DNA of 64,000 bases from Dyadobacter soli (GTDB lineage Bacteria; Bacteroidota; Bacteroidia; Cytophagales; Spirosomataceae), in NCBI RefSeq assembly GCF_900101885.1, contig NZ_FNAN01000017.1:124001-188000 (forward strand), in the 5' to 3' direction. The position numbers were made by a program, and so were the translations under genes. This document shows positions 8,280 through 17,624 of the stretch, in pieces. Numbering within the stretch: the first letter of the stretch is position 1; the number at the start of each line of letters is the position of its first letter. The notes under the pieces are model-generated. The model made no database searches. It saw only the letters and a list, made by a program, of their open reading frames with translations, and was not told where the DNA came from.

Positions 8280-9923
8280 TTAATATCCCGGATTCTGAGA
8301 AAACTCAGCTGGGTTCGTTACCCGGTCAATCTGAGTTTGTGGAATCGGACGTACCAGATGTGTTTCCTTGATATTTGGAGCCGCATCCAGGTTGTATTGT
8401 TTTACTCTCGTTAGTAATGTCCCGGTACGCTTTAGATCATACCAGCGTTGGCCTTCACCTGCCAATTCACGTCCACGCTCATCCAGAATAAAATCAAGAT
8501 TGATGTCGGCGGCACTTACCTGCATTTCCTTTTCTTTCCCGGCAATAGCGGCGCGAGTGCGAACTACATTAAAATAGGTGGCAGATTCAGCGAGCTTATT
8601 TTGGCGCCAGGCGGCTTCACCTGCAATGAGGTACATTTCAGCCAATCGAAGCACGATAAAGTCTCGACGCCCCTCCACCGCATTCACGCTGATTCGCAGG
8701 GGATCAAGAAACTTCTTAAGCACTGGAAAGCGTCGGCGTTGCCCGCCTCCAATCTCATTATTAGTGATATTTGAGGCACCTACCCATTTATCGTTGAAAT
8801 CGATATACCAGTAGGGGGCTGAACTTTGCAAATCGTCAGGAACAGGATAGGTCACAATTTTGATGGCTGTATCACCGGGCATAACGGTTTTCCCATTGAT
8901 CGTGCCTTTGGCGTTGGCGAAGAATACAGTTTTGAATGAGCCCTCCCATCGACTGTCTTTGGTTTGATCGAAAAGTTTGATCAGATAATTTGTCGGCATA
9001 AACCGCTGGTAAGCTCGTCCGTTGGCTAAGTCCCGAGTGATTGTTGGATTTTGGGTGTAATCGATCAAGAAAAAGAGGTGAGCCTGATTCCCGTCCCCGT
9101 TCGTCAACGGGTCGCTCGTATATTGCACCGACCAGATCACTTCTGCGTTTTGCTCGTTGTTAATGTCCCAAAGATTAGCATAGGGCTTGACGAGCTGGAA
9201 GTTGTAACTTTTGATAACATTTGAGGCAAGCGTTTCTGCTTCCACCCAGTTTCCCCTGGTTAGCTGTACGCGGGCCAATAAGGCTTCAGACGCGGCTTTG
9301 GTTGCCCTGCCATAGTTGGTGGCTTTTGCAGGCAAGTTCGCAATGGCGAATTGCAAATCCGGAATAATTCCCTGCTCATAAATTGTTGCAACGGGCGTTC
9401 GTTTGGCGGTCGTCTGAATCCCCACGGACTCATTTTGTGTGAAATGTACATCTCCGAATTGTTGCACCAGGTGAAAATAGAATAGCGCTCTGAGAAAACG
9501 AGCTTCTCCAATAATTCGGTTTTTGTCCGTTTCGCTCAAACCAGTTACGGTCGGGGCGCGACTAATGACAGCATTCGCTTGATTAATCCCTATGTAAAAA
9601 TTATTCCAGACCGAGGTAACAAATCCGTCGGTACCTAGAAAGTTAACAGAGTAATCATTAATCGCCGGGTGATTGGTTACTCCGCCAAACCCGTTGGTAT
9701 ACATATCCGTTCCGGGAACAGTTAAAAAACAAGCATCCTCTCTCCCATAAAATACCCTTAATCGAGTGTACGTAGCATTAAGAGCGTCGCGGATTCCATT
9801 CGGCGTTGAATAGTAGCTATCGGCAGATGCCAGCCCCACCGGGTTTTCTTTCAATACATCCTGACAAGAGAATAGTTCTGAAATAAATAATATTGCTGAT
9901 AATAAGATAGTTATATTTTTCAT
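8280..9923 (-). CDS. SusD-like outer-membrane glycan-binding lipoprotein (RagB/SusD)
   Basis: This is a surface lipoprotein that captures glycan for the paired SusC transporter. The signal peptide ends in a lipobox (ISELFSC20) followed by QDVLKENPVG, the usual SusD N-terminus. The helical SusD core is visible (RFLRALFYFHLVQQFGDVHF, EALLARVQLTRGNW). The C-terminal SusD module is LAEMYLIAGEAAWRQNKL, then FILDERGRELAGEGQRWYDL, ending IPQTQIDRVTNPAEFSQNPG. The 547-residue length is normal. It lies 8 bases after susC on the same strand. Confidence 0.95.
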   Translation of the reverse strand: MKNITILLSAILFISELFSCQDVLKENPVGLASADSYYSTPNGIRDALNATYTRLRVFYGREDACFLTVPGTDMYTNGFGGVTNHPAINDYSVNFLGTDGFVTSVWNNFYIGINQANAVISRAPTVTGLSETDKNRIIGEARFLRALFYFHLVQQFGDVHFTQNESVGIQTTAKRTPVATIYEQGIIPDLQFAIANLPAKATNYGRATKAASEALLARVQLTRGNWVEAETLASNVIKSYNFQLVKPYANLWDINNEQNAEVIWSVQYTSDPLTNGDGNQAHLFFLIDYTQNPTITRDLANGRAYQRFMPTNYLIKLFDQTKDSRWEGSFKTVFFANAKGTINGKTVMPGDTAIKIVTYPVPDDLQSSAPYWYIDFNDKWVGASNITNNEIGGGQRRRFPVLKKFLDPLRISVNAVEGRRDFIVLRLAEMYLIAGEAAWRQNKLAESATYFNVVRTRAAIAGKEKEMQVSAADINLDFILDERGRELAGEGQRWYDLKRTGTLLTRVKQYNLDAAPNIKETHLVRPIPQTQIDRVTNPAEFSQNPGY

Positions 9924-9931
9924 GATTGGGT

Positions 9932-12900
9932 CTAGAATTTAAGATTCATACCAAATACGTAGACTGCCGATGTCATAGGGGTCGTTCCTCCAACGATGCC
10001 GGAACTGGACTCCGGATCGACCAGTTTGAAAGGGGAGAAAATCAACGCGTTGTCGGCGGTACCATACAAACGCAAACTTGAAAGCCCGGTTTTCTTCAGT
10101 AGATTCTTCGGGAAAGAATAACCCAAAGTAATGTTTCTAATTTTGACAAATGAGCCATTGAAGTAGCTTACAGCATCGGCATATAGCGGAGCAGATGAAG
10201 CATAGGGCATAGGGATACTATTGCTCGGATTGCTCGGTGTCCAATAATCAAAGTTGATATTGTTGTAGCGCCCCTGCCATTGGTTTCCCCCTAAATCGTG
10301 AAAACCACTCTGAAGCATCTGACCCTGCCGGGCATATACCAGAAATGAAAAATCAATTCCCTCGTAACTGAATCGGTTCGTTAGGCCGCCACTCCATTTT
10401 GGCACTGTCGAACCCAAAACGGTACGATCGTCCGCGTTAATGATCCCATCGGGCCGTTTGGTTAAATTACCCTCCAAATCGCGCCCATTAACGTCGGAAA
10501 TCTTAATATCCCCCGGCCGCTGACCTGCTGCCTTGGCAGCATCTGCCTCGCCGGTTTGCCATATACCTGCTTGTTTAAAACTATAAAAACTACTGACGGG
10601 CTTTCCTATGAACCATTTGTTCCCAACGTCGTCGATCTGTCCGTTAAACAATTCTACGATTTCTTCTTTGTTTGAAAAGAAATTCAGGCTGGCATCCCAT
10701 TTAAATCCCGACGAGGTGTTCAGAACAGACCCGCTGAGTGTCAATTCCACACCGCGATTACGGGTAGCTCCGACATTTTGCAAAATTGATGTGTAACCAG
10801 AAGTTATTGGAATCAACCGGTTGAGCAGCAAGTCGCTGGTACGGGTATCATACAACTCCAGTGAACCACTTATCCGATCATTTAGGAATCCAAAGTCGAG
10901 GCCAACATTGAGTGTTTTGGAGATTTCCCACCGCAAATCCGGATTAGGAATAATATTAAGGCCATACCCGTAGGCTGATTCCGTTCCATATGCGTAAATC
11001 GATCGCGCCAGCCCGCCCAGTGTCTGATATGGATCAATCGATGTGTTGCCAACCGCGCCGTAACCAGCGCGAATTTTCAAGAACGATAGCAGACGATTTG
11101 CCTTCAAAAACGCTTCATCGGAGATAACCCAGCCGGCTGATACCGATGGAAAGAAGGCCCATTTACGTCCGGGAGAAAGTCGCGACGAGCCATCTGCACG
11201 ACCGGTCAACGTAAGCAGGTAACGACTATTGAAACCATAATTAATACGCCCCATATAGGACATTAGCCCCCATTGTGTCAATGAACTCCCTATGCTGGTG
11301 AGGACGCCCGAACTGCCCAGATTATAAAATGAAGCCGTTTCTATCGGGATATTTTGACCACTGGCCATCGACGATTCAAAGCGGCTGTTTTGTGTACTAA
11401 ACAAACCCACAACGTTCAGGGAATGTAACCCGAATTTCCGATCGAATGTGAGCAGATTTTCGAACGTATAGGCAAAATTCTGCTGGTTGTCTATGCTAGC
11501 TGAATTGACACTACCCGTCAATCTGCCCGTGTATGTTCCGGCACGCCGTATACTTAAGTCTGGCCCGTAGTTAAGCCGGTATGTGAGGCCATCAGCAATT
11601 TTATATTCTCCGAACATCGTAGCAAAGATCCGGTATTTCCGACGTTCATCAGTGTATTGATTAGGCTGGTAATCCATGAGTGGATTGGCCTGTAATCCTT
11701 CTCTTGGATTGGGGTAGGGCGACACATTTCCATCAGCATCGTAAGGAGTGATCAGGGGGGAGTATCCGAGAGCAAATGTGTAAGGCCTGTTTGCCATGAC
11801 GTTTTGGAGATCGGTCGAAACGGTCGCGCTTACTCCTATCTTTAGCCTTTCGGTTAAATTGACGTTTATATTGGCACGGAACGAATACCGACGATAATCG
11901 CTCTTCTGGAGAATGCCTTTTTCATCGAAAAACGAGCCCGACAGATAATAAGTAGCATTTTTTGCGCCTCCACTGGCTGATAGCTGATGGCTTTGTTGGA
12001 GACCGTCACGCAGCACCGGATCCAACCAATTAGTTGAAACGCCTTTCTTTAGATTCTCGGCTTCCACCGGACTCATAATAGTGATATCCTGGCTAGCATC
12101 GTCAGGCGACAATCCTCGTGATACCCTTACATAACGTGCGAATTCGCTTCCATTCATCGATAGGAAGTCTTTTTTTGCCTTCTTAATCCCGTAGTATCCG
12201 TCGTAGCTAATGACAGCTTTCCCTTCCTTCCCCTTTTTAGTGGTAATCAAAATAACGCCATTCGCACCCCGGGATCCATAAATGGCAACAGCACTGGCAT
12301 CTTTCAAAACCTCCATTGATTCGATGTCATTAGGATTAAAATCGCTGATATTCGCGTCTGTCGGAATACCATCAATTACGTAAAGAGGGTTATTACTGGC
12401 ATTAATCGAGCGGTTACCCCGAATACGGATAACCGGGCTGGATCCGGGATTACCATCAGAACGTACAATATCCACTCCGGCCAAGCGCCCCTGTGCGTTG
12501 GATAGCACATTGGAGGCTGGTGTTTCTGCTAGATCCTTACCCGAAATGGATGAAATTGCTCCTGTAAGATCTCGTTTTTTCTGGGTTCCATAACCCACAA
12601 CCACCACTTCAGAAAGTATTTTGTTTTCTGGTTCCAAGCTGATTTCCATAGTGCTCTCGTTGCCGACAGGCACTTCTTTCGTCAGATAACCAATATAACT
12701 CACGATCAATATTGAACCGGGCGTTAGGTTGTCATCGCTTGCAGTAAGCTTGAACTTTCCGTTTGCATCCGACACAGTCCCTATCTGTTTCCCTTTTATC
12801 ACTAAACTTACTCCCGGCAACACTTCCCCGTTTTCATCCCTTACCACGCCGGCAACAGTTCTTTCTATTGCGATTACAGATGTTTTAGGCGGACTGGAAC

Positions 12901-13282
12901 TCGAAGTCCCTGGCTTTTCCCGCCTGTGTTTGAGCATGATTCTGCTCTCCGATACAGAATAATCGATATCGAGAGAACTAAATATTTCATCCAGGACACT
13001 TTTCAGCTGAACTGAATTCACTTTAATGGTGACGGGCTGCGAAATATCTATGGAACTGGAACTATACAAAAAATCGATCTTTGCCTGGCTTTCGATCCTT
13101 CGCAGCACCGTTTTCAGACTGGCGTCTTTAACATCCAGTGTGACCGATCTACTAAGTATCTCCTGGCCTGACACCTCGGCTGCTGCGGCCAATCCGCTTA
13201 GAAACGCACAAATCAGGAATTGATGGAAAGACAATTTCATGATGAACCGAAGGGAATGAGCAATTGGTAATCTTTTGTTCAT
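9932..13282 (-). CDS. SusC-like TonB-dependent receptor with N-terminal STN signalling domain
   Basis: This outer-membrane beta-barrel imports oligosaccharide using TonB energy and passes a signal to FecR. A signal peptide near residues 15-40 (LSFHQFLICAFLSGLAAAAE) is followed by an STN domain at about 45-115 (SLKTVLRRIESQAKIDFLYS). A carboxypeptidase-D regulatory-like domain at about 143-230 comes next (VAGVVRDENGEVLPGVSLVI), then the plug with the SusC signature NPLYVIDGIP and KDASAVAIYGSRGANGVILI. The barrel ends YVFGMNLKF, a normal C-terminus for export. The STN domain marks it as a transducer, which fits the FecR and ECF sigma genes immediately upstream. An earlier start includes 14 extra residues before the signal; the inner methionine is equally likely. 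Confidence 0.94.
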   Translation of the reverse strand: MNKRLPIAHSLRFIMKLSFHQFLICAFLSGLAAAAEVSGQEILSRSVTLDVKDASLKTVLRRIESQAKIDFLYSSSSIDISQPVTIKVNSVQLKSVLDEIFSSLDIDYSVSESRIMLKHRREKPGTSSSSPPKTSVIAIERTVAGVVRDENGEVLPGVSLVIKGKQIGTVSDANGKFKLTASDDNLTPGSILIVSYIGYLTKEVPVGNESTMEISLEPENKILSEVVVVGYGTQKKRDLTGAISSISGKDLAETPASNVLSNAQGRLAGVDIVRSDGNPGSSPVIRIRGNRSINASNNPLYVIDGIPTDANISDFNPNDIESMEVLKDASAVAIYGSRGANGVILITTKKGKEGKAVISYDGYYGIKKAKKDFLSMNGSEFARYVRVSRGLSPDDASQDITIMSPVEAENLKKGVSTNWLDPVLRDGLQQSHQLSASGGAKNATYYLSGSFFDEKGILQKSDYRRYSFRANINVNLTERLKIGVSATVSTDLQNVMANRPYTFALGYSPLITPYDADGNVSPYPNPREGLQANPLMDYQPNQYTDERRKYRIFATMFGEYKIADGLTYRLNYGPDLSIRRAGTYTGRLTGSVNSASIDNQQNFAYTFENLLTFDRKFGLHSLNVVGLFSTQNSRFESSMASGQNIPIETASFYNLGSSGVLTSIGSSLTQWGLMSYMGRINYGFNSRYLLTLTGRADGSSRLSPGRKWAFFPSVSAGWVISDEAFLKANRLLSFLKIRAGYGAVGNTSIDPYQTLGGLARSIYAYGTESAYGYGLNIIPNPDLRWEISKTLNVGLDFGFLNDRISGSLELYDTRTSDLLLNRLIPITSGYTSILQNVGATRNRGVELTLSGSVLNTSSGFKWDASLNFFSNKEEIVELFNGQIDDVGNKWFIGKPVSSFYSFKQAGIWQTGEADAAKAAGQRPGDIKISDVNGRDLEGNLTKRPDGIINADDRTVLGSTVPKWSGGLTNRFSYEGIDFSFLVYARQGQMLQSGFHDLGGNQWQGRYNNINFDYWTPSNPSNSIPMPYASSAPLYADAVSYFNGSFVKIRNITLGYSFPKNLLKKTGLSSLRLYGTADNALIFSPFKLVDPESSSGIVGGTTPMTSAVYVFGMNLKF

Positions 13283-13369
13283 AAATTAGGCGTGTTTAAG
13301 GTTTGACCAGAACTGAGAACGGTACTATTCGTTTTACGAAACTCAAATTGACGTTTGAGAGGTACAATC

Positions 13370-13399
13370 AGGTCGGCAATGTTGACGCATTGTCGACCT
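13370..13399 (-). other. inverted repeat between fecR-type gene and susC
   Basis: Twelve-base arms AGGTCGGCAATG and CATTGTCGACCT pair with one mismatch around a 6-base loop. The hairpin lies 25-54 bases past the anti-sigma gene stop and about 90 bases before susC on the same strand. No U-run follows, so it may be an attenuator, an mRNA-stabilising hairpin or a protein site rather than a simple terminator. Confidence 0.45.
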
Positions 13400-13423
13400 T
13401 CTATTTAAAGGACAACAGATAAC

Positions 13424-14419
13424 TTATAAGTCGAGGCACGATAATCCAGATACGAACACAGTGGTTCCTCTGATTTCATACTCAGCGCCAGTCACTTCAC
13501 AAATCGCTGCGAGCTGATCGAATAGGCCCATTTTGTTTAGATTACCCGTAAAAATGCATTGCTTGAGAGATTCATTGGCGACTAGGATCTCCAGGCCATA
13601 AGCTTTGGAAAGCGCGGCGAATACATCACCGATCCTGGTTTCGTCGAAATGGAAATCGGGACGAATTTTCGAGGTTTCCAGAGGCTCAGGATTATCGACC
13701 AGGTTGGAAGTGATGGTCTTGCCCAACGCGTCGTAAACAGCCTTTTGGTTGGGGGTGATTACAACCCCATTGCGCTTTCTGCGATCAATTTTGTTATTAG
13801 TATAAACGGAAACGCGCCCCGTTTTAACGATTACCTCGATCGTCCGGTCGCCGTTTTGCGGCTTGATCCGGAAACTGGTACCCAGTACTTCCGTCGCCAA
13901 CCCCCCGCTATGAATCAGGAACGGCATCCGCGGGTTTCTTTTCACATCAAAGAACGCCTCTCCTGTCAGGTATACCGTCCGGTTCTTCTTACCATAACCT
14001 GCATCGATAACAATCGCGGCGTCCTTTTCAAGGGTGACAGCGGACCCGTCGGGCAGGATGGTTAGCTGGCGGAATGATGTAATGTTCTTCGTCTCAACGC
14101 CTTTAATATTGCTAACCTTGCGTTTTTCGGGCGCAAGATAAAGATAGCATAAGACCGCCATCAGTACACTTGCAGCCAGCCCCGCCCAAAATTTATTAGT
14201 CTTCCAGAGCGGCTTCATTTTCACTAGCGGCTCCACATCTGTAACGATCCGTTGCCAAAGCCTGCTGGATATCCGCTTACTTTCAGCTTCGTTCTGAAAA
14301 ACATCATAATCTGCATTGCTGTGGAACCTTGCCCACTTTTCCAGCATCTTCAGTTCCTCAGGGTTAATTTCGTCGGAAAGATATTTCTCCGACAGTATAT
14401 CAAATTCACCTTTTGTCAT
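13424..14419 (-). CDS. FecR family anti-sigma factor
   Basis: This inner-membrane protein holds the ECF sigma factor and receives a signal from the STN domain of the SusC transducer. The N-terminal cytosolic part (EFDILSEKYLSDEINPEELK) is followed by one membrane span at about 77-95 (FWAGLAASVLMAVLCYLYLA). A periplasmic FecR domain has the usual wording (TILPDGSAVTLEKDAAIVID, VYLTGEAFFDVKRNPRMPFL, ATEVLGTSFRI). The C-terminal DUF4974 domain follows (DETRIGDVFAALSKAYGLEI). Length 331 is normal. It begins 6 bases after the sigma gene, so the two are co-transcribed. Confidence 0.94.
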   Translation of the reverse strand: MTKGEFDILSEKYLSDEINPEELKMLEKWARFHSNADYDVFQNEAESKRISSRLWQRIVTDVEPLVKMKPLWKTNKFWAGLAASVLMAVLCYLYLAPEKRKVSNIKGVETKNITSFRQLTILPDGSAVTLEKDAAIVIDAGYGKKNRTVYLTGEAFFDVKRNPRMPFLIHSGGLATEVLGTSFRIKPQNGDRTIEVIVKTGRVSVYTNNKIDRRKRNGVVITPNQKAVYDALGKTITSNLVDNPEPLETSKIRPDFHFDETRIGDVFAALSKAYGLEILVANESLKQCIFTGNLNKMGLFDQLAAICEVTGAEYEIRGTTVFVSGLSCLDL

Positions 14420-14425
14420 GGCAGT

Positions 14426-14983
14426 TCAGTTGTAGGAAGTGAAACCCCTCAGTTGCTCGCGAAGCACTTTTAGTGATTTTGTGATATGGTATTCAACCGC
14501 TTTGTCGGTCAGATGCATTTGCAACGCAATTTTCTTGACAGGCATGTTATCCATTTTGCTCAAACGGAATATTGTGGCTGTTTTCTCCGGCATTTTTTTT
14601 AATGCCTTTTCAATGGCGAAGTCCAGGTCCCTCGGGGATATGATTTTTTCAGCGTCTCCATTGTCCAGAATTTCATTAATGAGTTGATATTCTAAATATT
14701 TCCTGAAATCTATCTTAGATTTAATGTATTTGTTGGACAGATTCCGGGCAGCAATGAAGATATATACTTGTAAATTCCGAATATTCGATCTTTCCCGGTT
14801 CTGCCACAAGCTGGTCATCAAGTCATGAATAATTTCTTCACAATCTTCCTTCGAGCCTACCAGTTGATAAGTGAACCCAAACAGCTTTCGCCAATATCTC
14901 TGATATATTGCCTCAAAAGCTTTGGAATCGCCGGCTATCAACAGGCCGAGTAACGATTCGTCCGGTAAGTCTTGATAGTTCAT
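14426..14983 (-). CDS. RNA polymerase sigma factor, ECF (FecI/SigE-like)
   Basis: This is an extracytoplasmic-function sigma factor that would turn on the susC operon when FecR releases it. Region 2 spans about residues 20-90 (FEAIYQRYWRKLFGFTYQLV, then CEEIIHDLMTSLWQNR), and region 4 about 125-180 (EKALKKMPEKTATIFRLSKM, then a helix-turn-helix KKIALQMHLTDKAVEYHITK). At 185 residues it has normal length. It heads the minus-strand locus sigma, FecR, SusC, SusD, two sulfatases, the standard layout of trans-envelope-signalled glycan loci in Bacteroidota. Confidence 0.93.
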   Translation of the reverse strand: MNYQDLPDESLLGLLIAGDSKAFEAIYQRYWRKLFGFTYQLVGSKEDCEEIIHDLMTSLWQNRERSNIRNLQVYIFIAARNLSNKYIKSKIDFRKYLEYQLINEILDNGDAEKIISPRDLDFAIEKALKKMPEKTATIFRLSKMDNMPVKKIALQMHLTDKAVEYHITKSLKVLREQLRGFTSYN

Positions 14984-15097
14984 CTACCTGGTGCTGATTT
15001 TCGTTAAGGTTCCGTATTTTGACATATCCCTAAAACTATTCCTATTTTTTTTATCGTATTTCCATGTTTGACGAGAGATTTGAGTTGACATCCCTAT

Positions 15098-15763
15098 CTC
15101 TCTGCGTCCAGAATACCTTTCAACACTCTTCCGTTTTGCTCGAAACTGATACCTTCAATCTGATGAGTACCAGATCCATATTTGTAGATGGGGTGATTCC
15201 GCTCGATGAAAGCGCCCCTTCCAATTGTTTCCAATTAACTGCCGATCTGCTTGCTACTTTAATCTGATCCGCCAGCTCGTAACGCGTTTTGTCTATGCCG
15301 TTTAGCTTACCTCTGTAACCAGCGTTTTTCCTTTGCCTATGTAGTTAGCTATGTTTCAGGGTCATCTCCTTGCAAACCTTCTGATTCACTCGCTTCTAGA
15401 ACCGGTCGGAGATGGATTTACCATCATTGTCAATCCGGTTGTATATGATATAAATGTGTGGCTAGTTTGTATCGCGATGTTCAAGGACCAAATAATGGGT
15501 GTTTTGGATTTTCATTTTGGTCATATATCGGCAGCCCTGTCAACCATGATCTTTTGCGAGAGTTTATTTCTGTCAAACGCGCGCCAACTAAGTACAAGGT
15601 GACCGACAGCCTTGCCCAGCTCGGGATTCATCTGTCGCTGAGCATTGAAGTCATGGATGGCCGATTTTAAATCTTGGGTTCTGACCCCTTTGCCATGAAG
15701 CACGATAGCCTGCTCTTTCTGCATGACATACCTGACTGCCCCTCCGAAGCTTGATCCAATCAT
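15098..15763 (-). pseudogene. decayed MobA/MobB-type relaxase gene
   Basis: The intact 5' segment reads MIGSSFGGAVRYVMQKEQAI, then GKAVGHLVLSWRAFDR and the frame's end at DRAADI, typical of Bacteroidota relaxases. The rest survives only in pieces in shifted frames. YMTKMKIQNTHYLVLEHRDTN is one piece, broken by a TAG exactly where the first histidine of the HUH motif should be, then PHIYIIYNRIDNDGKSISDR. Further down are DKTRYELADQIKVASRSAVNW and YGSGTHQIEGISFEQNGRVL. At least three frameshifts and several stops were counted. The remnant ends near residue 225 of a family about 400 long. The gene lies just beyond the integrase on the same strand, as in a mobilizable element. Confidence 0.8.
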
Positions 15764-15804
15764 TATCTTATCGATGATCGTTGGCTAGTCTTTTCAGTAA
15801 ATGA

Positions 15805-15924
15805 TCAATTTCCAATAGAAGCTGCGTGGCCATTTTTTGTCTCGTACAGCAGTACTTGCATATTTGTAAACCGGAGCAGCTGGTTTAGGTTATTGACCAG
15901 GACACCAGGGTGCTTTACTACCAT
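15805..15924 (-). pseudogene. MobC remnant (relaxosome accessory protein)
   Basis: A short frame of 39 residues begins MVVKHPGVLVNNLNQLLRFT and ends SIGN. The NNLNQL motif is the signature of MobC-type mobilization proteins, in which it lies in the C-terminal half (N.NQL...N). The rest of that family's length is missing or out of frame. It directly precedes the decayed relaxase on the same strand, the usual mobC-mobA order. Confidence 0.6.
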
Positions 15925-16031
15925 GGCTACTTGTCGATTCACTCACGCCCCATAATATATCTTACCCCTACAATGATTTCGAACAATTTACTTATGACGT
16001 AAATTTTGATTGGTTTTTTCGCTAAGAAATG

Positions 16032-16060
16032 AAAAAGGGGCTGAGAATCCCCGGCCCCTT
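16032..16060 (-). terminator. intrinsic terminator after the integrase gene
   Basis: Read on the minus strand, the stem AAGGGGC/GCCCCTT closes a 12-base loop and is followed by a run of five U. It lies about 60 bases past the integrase stop. Confidence 0.55.
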
Positions 16061-16117
16061 CTCAAATTCATTTTTTGAGCAATACCTAAAAAAGCTCACT
16101 GTCAGATCTAGTGTTGG

Positions 16118-17428
16118 CTATTGCACATTTTCGGAGTTTAGTACCGACCTCAACTTACCAGAATTGGTAAATAGTCTCTGCTTTACCAGCGCCATATGGT
16201 CACTAATCCGCTGCTTTCTCACTCGCGCGTAGCGCTGGGTCGTTCGAATATTTCGGTGTCCAAGCATTTTCCCGACGTCTTCCAGCGGCACGCCGTTGTT
16301 AAGCATCATATCGGCGAACGTATGACGGGCAAGGTGCGTATTAAGCGGCCTTTTGATCCCGCAGATTGTCGCAAGTTCTTTCAGATAGACATTGTACCGG
16401 AAATTGCTGTTGACGGGGATCAAACGGTTATTGATCTTGCAATAGGGATGATTTTTGTATTTATCAATTAATTCCTGCACAACAGGAAGGATCGGCACCA
16501 TTTCGGTGACCTCAGTCTTTCCTCTATCCTTAATCAGCCACTTTTCACCTGAGCGACCGACCTTCACAATGTTCTCCGGCGAAAGGTTATACATATCCTG
16601 ATAGGCAAAGCCGGTGAAACATTGGAAAATGAACGCGTCGCGCACTTCGCTGATCCGGTCGATATCGATCTGCTTTCTGTGAATGGCCTCGACTTCAAAT
16701 AGCTCCAATGGCAGGACTTCCTTGTTTCCGCCCGAGCAAACAAACCCTTCCAGTGGATTGGAAGGGATAACTTTCTTCTTAACGCCCGTTTTGACGATCT
16801 GTCTTGTCCATTTCACCAGCTTCTTGGCAGTAACCTCGGAAAGCGGCTCATCCAGGTGGAGCGTCAGATAGTCGTAAAGCTCTTCGGCAAAGCACTGATC
16901 GATCTCAGTCATTTCGATGTCCTTGCGTTGATAACGGAAACGGATAAATGCTTCCACCTTCCGTTTGGTCGACCGCCAGTGGCGAAGCGTCCCTTCCGAA
17001 CGGATTCCTTTCTTGGCTTTCTTCTCGAAGATCGCGATGAATTCATCAAAGGCTGCTAGCAGCGTTTGGCTTGGCCCTGCGGCCTTTTCTGGCTTTGATC
17101 TGGAATGAGACAACGGCAAGCCCAGGTAGGCATTTTTCAGCATGACAGGTGTCACATGATTATACTGGGATTGCAGCACGAGAAAGTGTTTTTCAATCTC
17201 AGCTTGCACCTGAACAATTTTCAGGTTGATCATCTTGGCCTCTGCCGTTGTAGCGGTCACAAGCTTGGCATCACTGTTCCAGAAGTCTGGGTGGATCTTT
17301 TTGCCAAGAGAAATGTCAGTGTCGGTTCCCTCGATCGTAATCCTGACATAGATGGGTGCTTTTCCGTCTTTGGAGGCTTTGCCCCGGTACAGCCAGAAAA
17401 GCAGTGACAGATTTTGTTTGAACTTCAT
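16118..17428 (-). CDS. site-specific tyrosine recombinase (Bacteroidetes-type integrase)
   Basis: This integrase inserts and excises a mobile element. The N-terminal arm-DNA-binding domain (LSLLFWLYRGKASKDGKAPI, then TDTDISLGKKI and WNSDAKLVT) is followed by a SAM-like core-binding domain at about 125-225 (FDEFIAIFEKKAKKG). The catalytic domain shows FQCFTGFAYQDMYNL, HLARHTFADMMLNNGVPLED (H-x-x-R) and TTQRYARV with the nucleophilic tyrosine. The FTGFAY wording, without the usual arginine, is normal in this Bacteroidota subfamily. At 436 residues it appears intact and active. It lies beside decayed mobC/mobA remnants, with repeats and an attachment-like site upstream. Confidence 0.93.
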   Translation of the reverse strand: MKFKQNLSLLFWLYRGKASKDGKAPIYVRITIEGTDTDISLGKKIHPDFWNSDAKLVTATTAEAKMINLKIVQVQAEIEKHFLVLQSQYNHVTPVMLKNAYLGLPLSHSRSKPEKAAGPSQTLLAAFDEFIAIFEKKAKKGIRSEGTLRHWRSTKRKVEAFIRFRYQRKDIEMTEIDQCFAEELYDYLTLHLDEPLSEVTAKKLVKWTRQIVKTGVKKKVIPSNPLEGFVCSGGNKEVLPLELFEVEAIHRKQIDIDRISEVRDAFIFQCFTGFAYQDMYNLSPENIVKVGRSGEKWLIKDRGKTEVTEMVPILPVVQELIDKYKNHPYCKINNRLIPVNSNFRYNVYLKELATICGIKRPLNTHLARHTFADMMLNNGVPLEDVGKMLGHRNIRTTQRYARVRKQRISDHMALVKQRLFTNSGKLRSVLNSENVQ

Positions 17429-17501
17429 GCTCGCACATTTTAAGGTTGGTAATTGTGTCCGTAGAGAACCTTAAATCAAAACCGTCTCAATCAAACATCT
17501 G

Positions 17502-17554
17502 ATTCGGTCACCTAATTTACCGAATCCAACAGGTGACCGAATAGGTGACCGAAT
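17502..17554. repeat. three 12-base repeats upstream of the integrase
   Basis: AGGTGACCGAAT occurs twice in perfect tandem (17531-17542 and 17543-17554) and once inverted (17502-17513, ATTCGGTCACCT). A partial copy, TTACCGAAT, lies between them at 17517-17525. The cluster is about 75-125 bases before the integrase start. By position these are candidate arm-type integrase sites or an operator controlling integrase expression; the function is inferred only. Confidence 0.6.
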
Positions 17555-17624
17555 GGATTGGTTCATTATGATTCAGACTGACCTGCCTTTTTGTAAAATG
17601 TGCTGATTATCAATGCATTTTAAA

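Noticed and set aside
15064-15670. Plus-strand open frames as genes
   Set aside because: The opposite strand encodes recognisable relaxase fragments across the same bases, so the plus-strand frames are shadows.
17105-17407. Plus-strand open frame opposite the integrase N-terminus
   Set aside because: It is the shadow of a well-supported integrase domain.
16118-17428. Loss of the first catalytic arginine as a sign of a dead integrase
   Set aside because: The FTG(L/F)AY wording without arginine at that position is usual in this Bacteroidota integrase subfamily, and the other catalytic residues are present.
17502-17554. Short direct repeats as a possible CRISPR array
   Set aside because: Only three 12-base copies, two of them directly adjacent without spacer and one inverted; no spacer-repeat periodicity and no cas genes.
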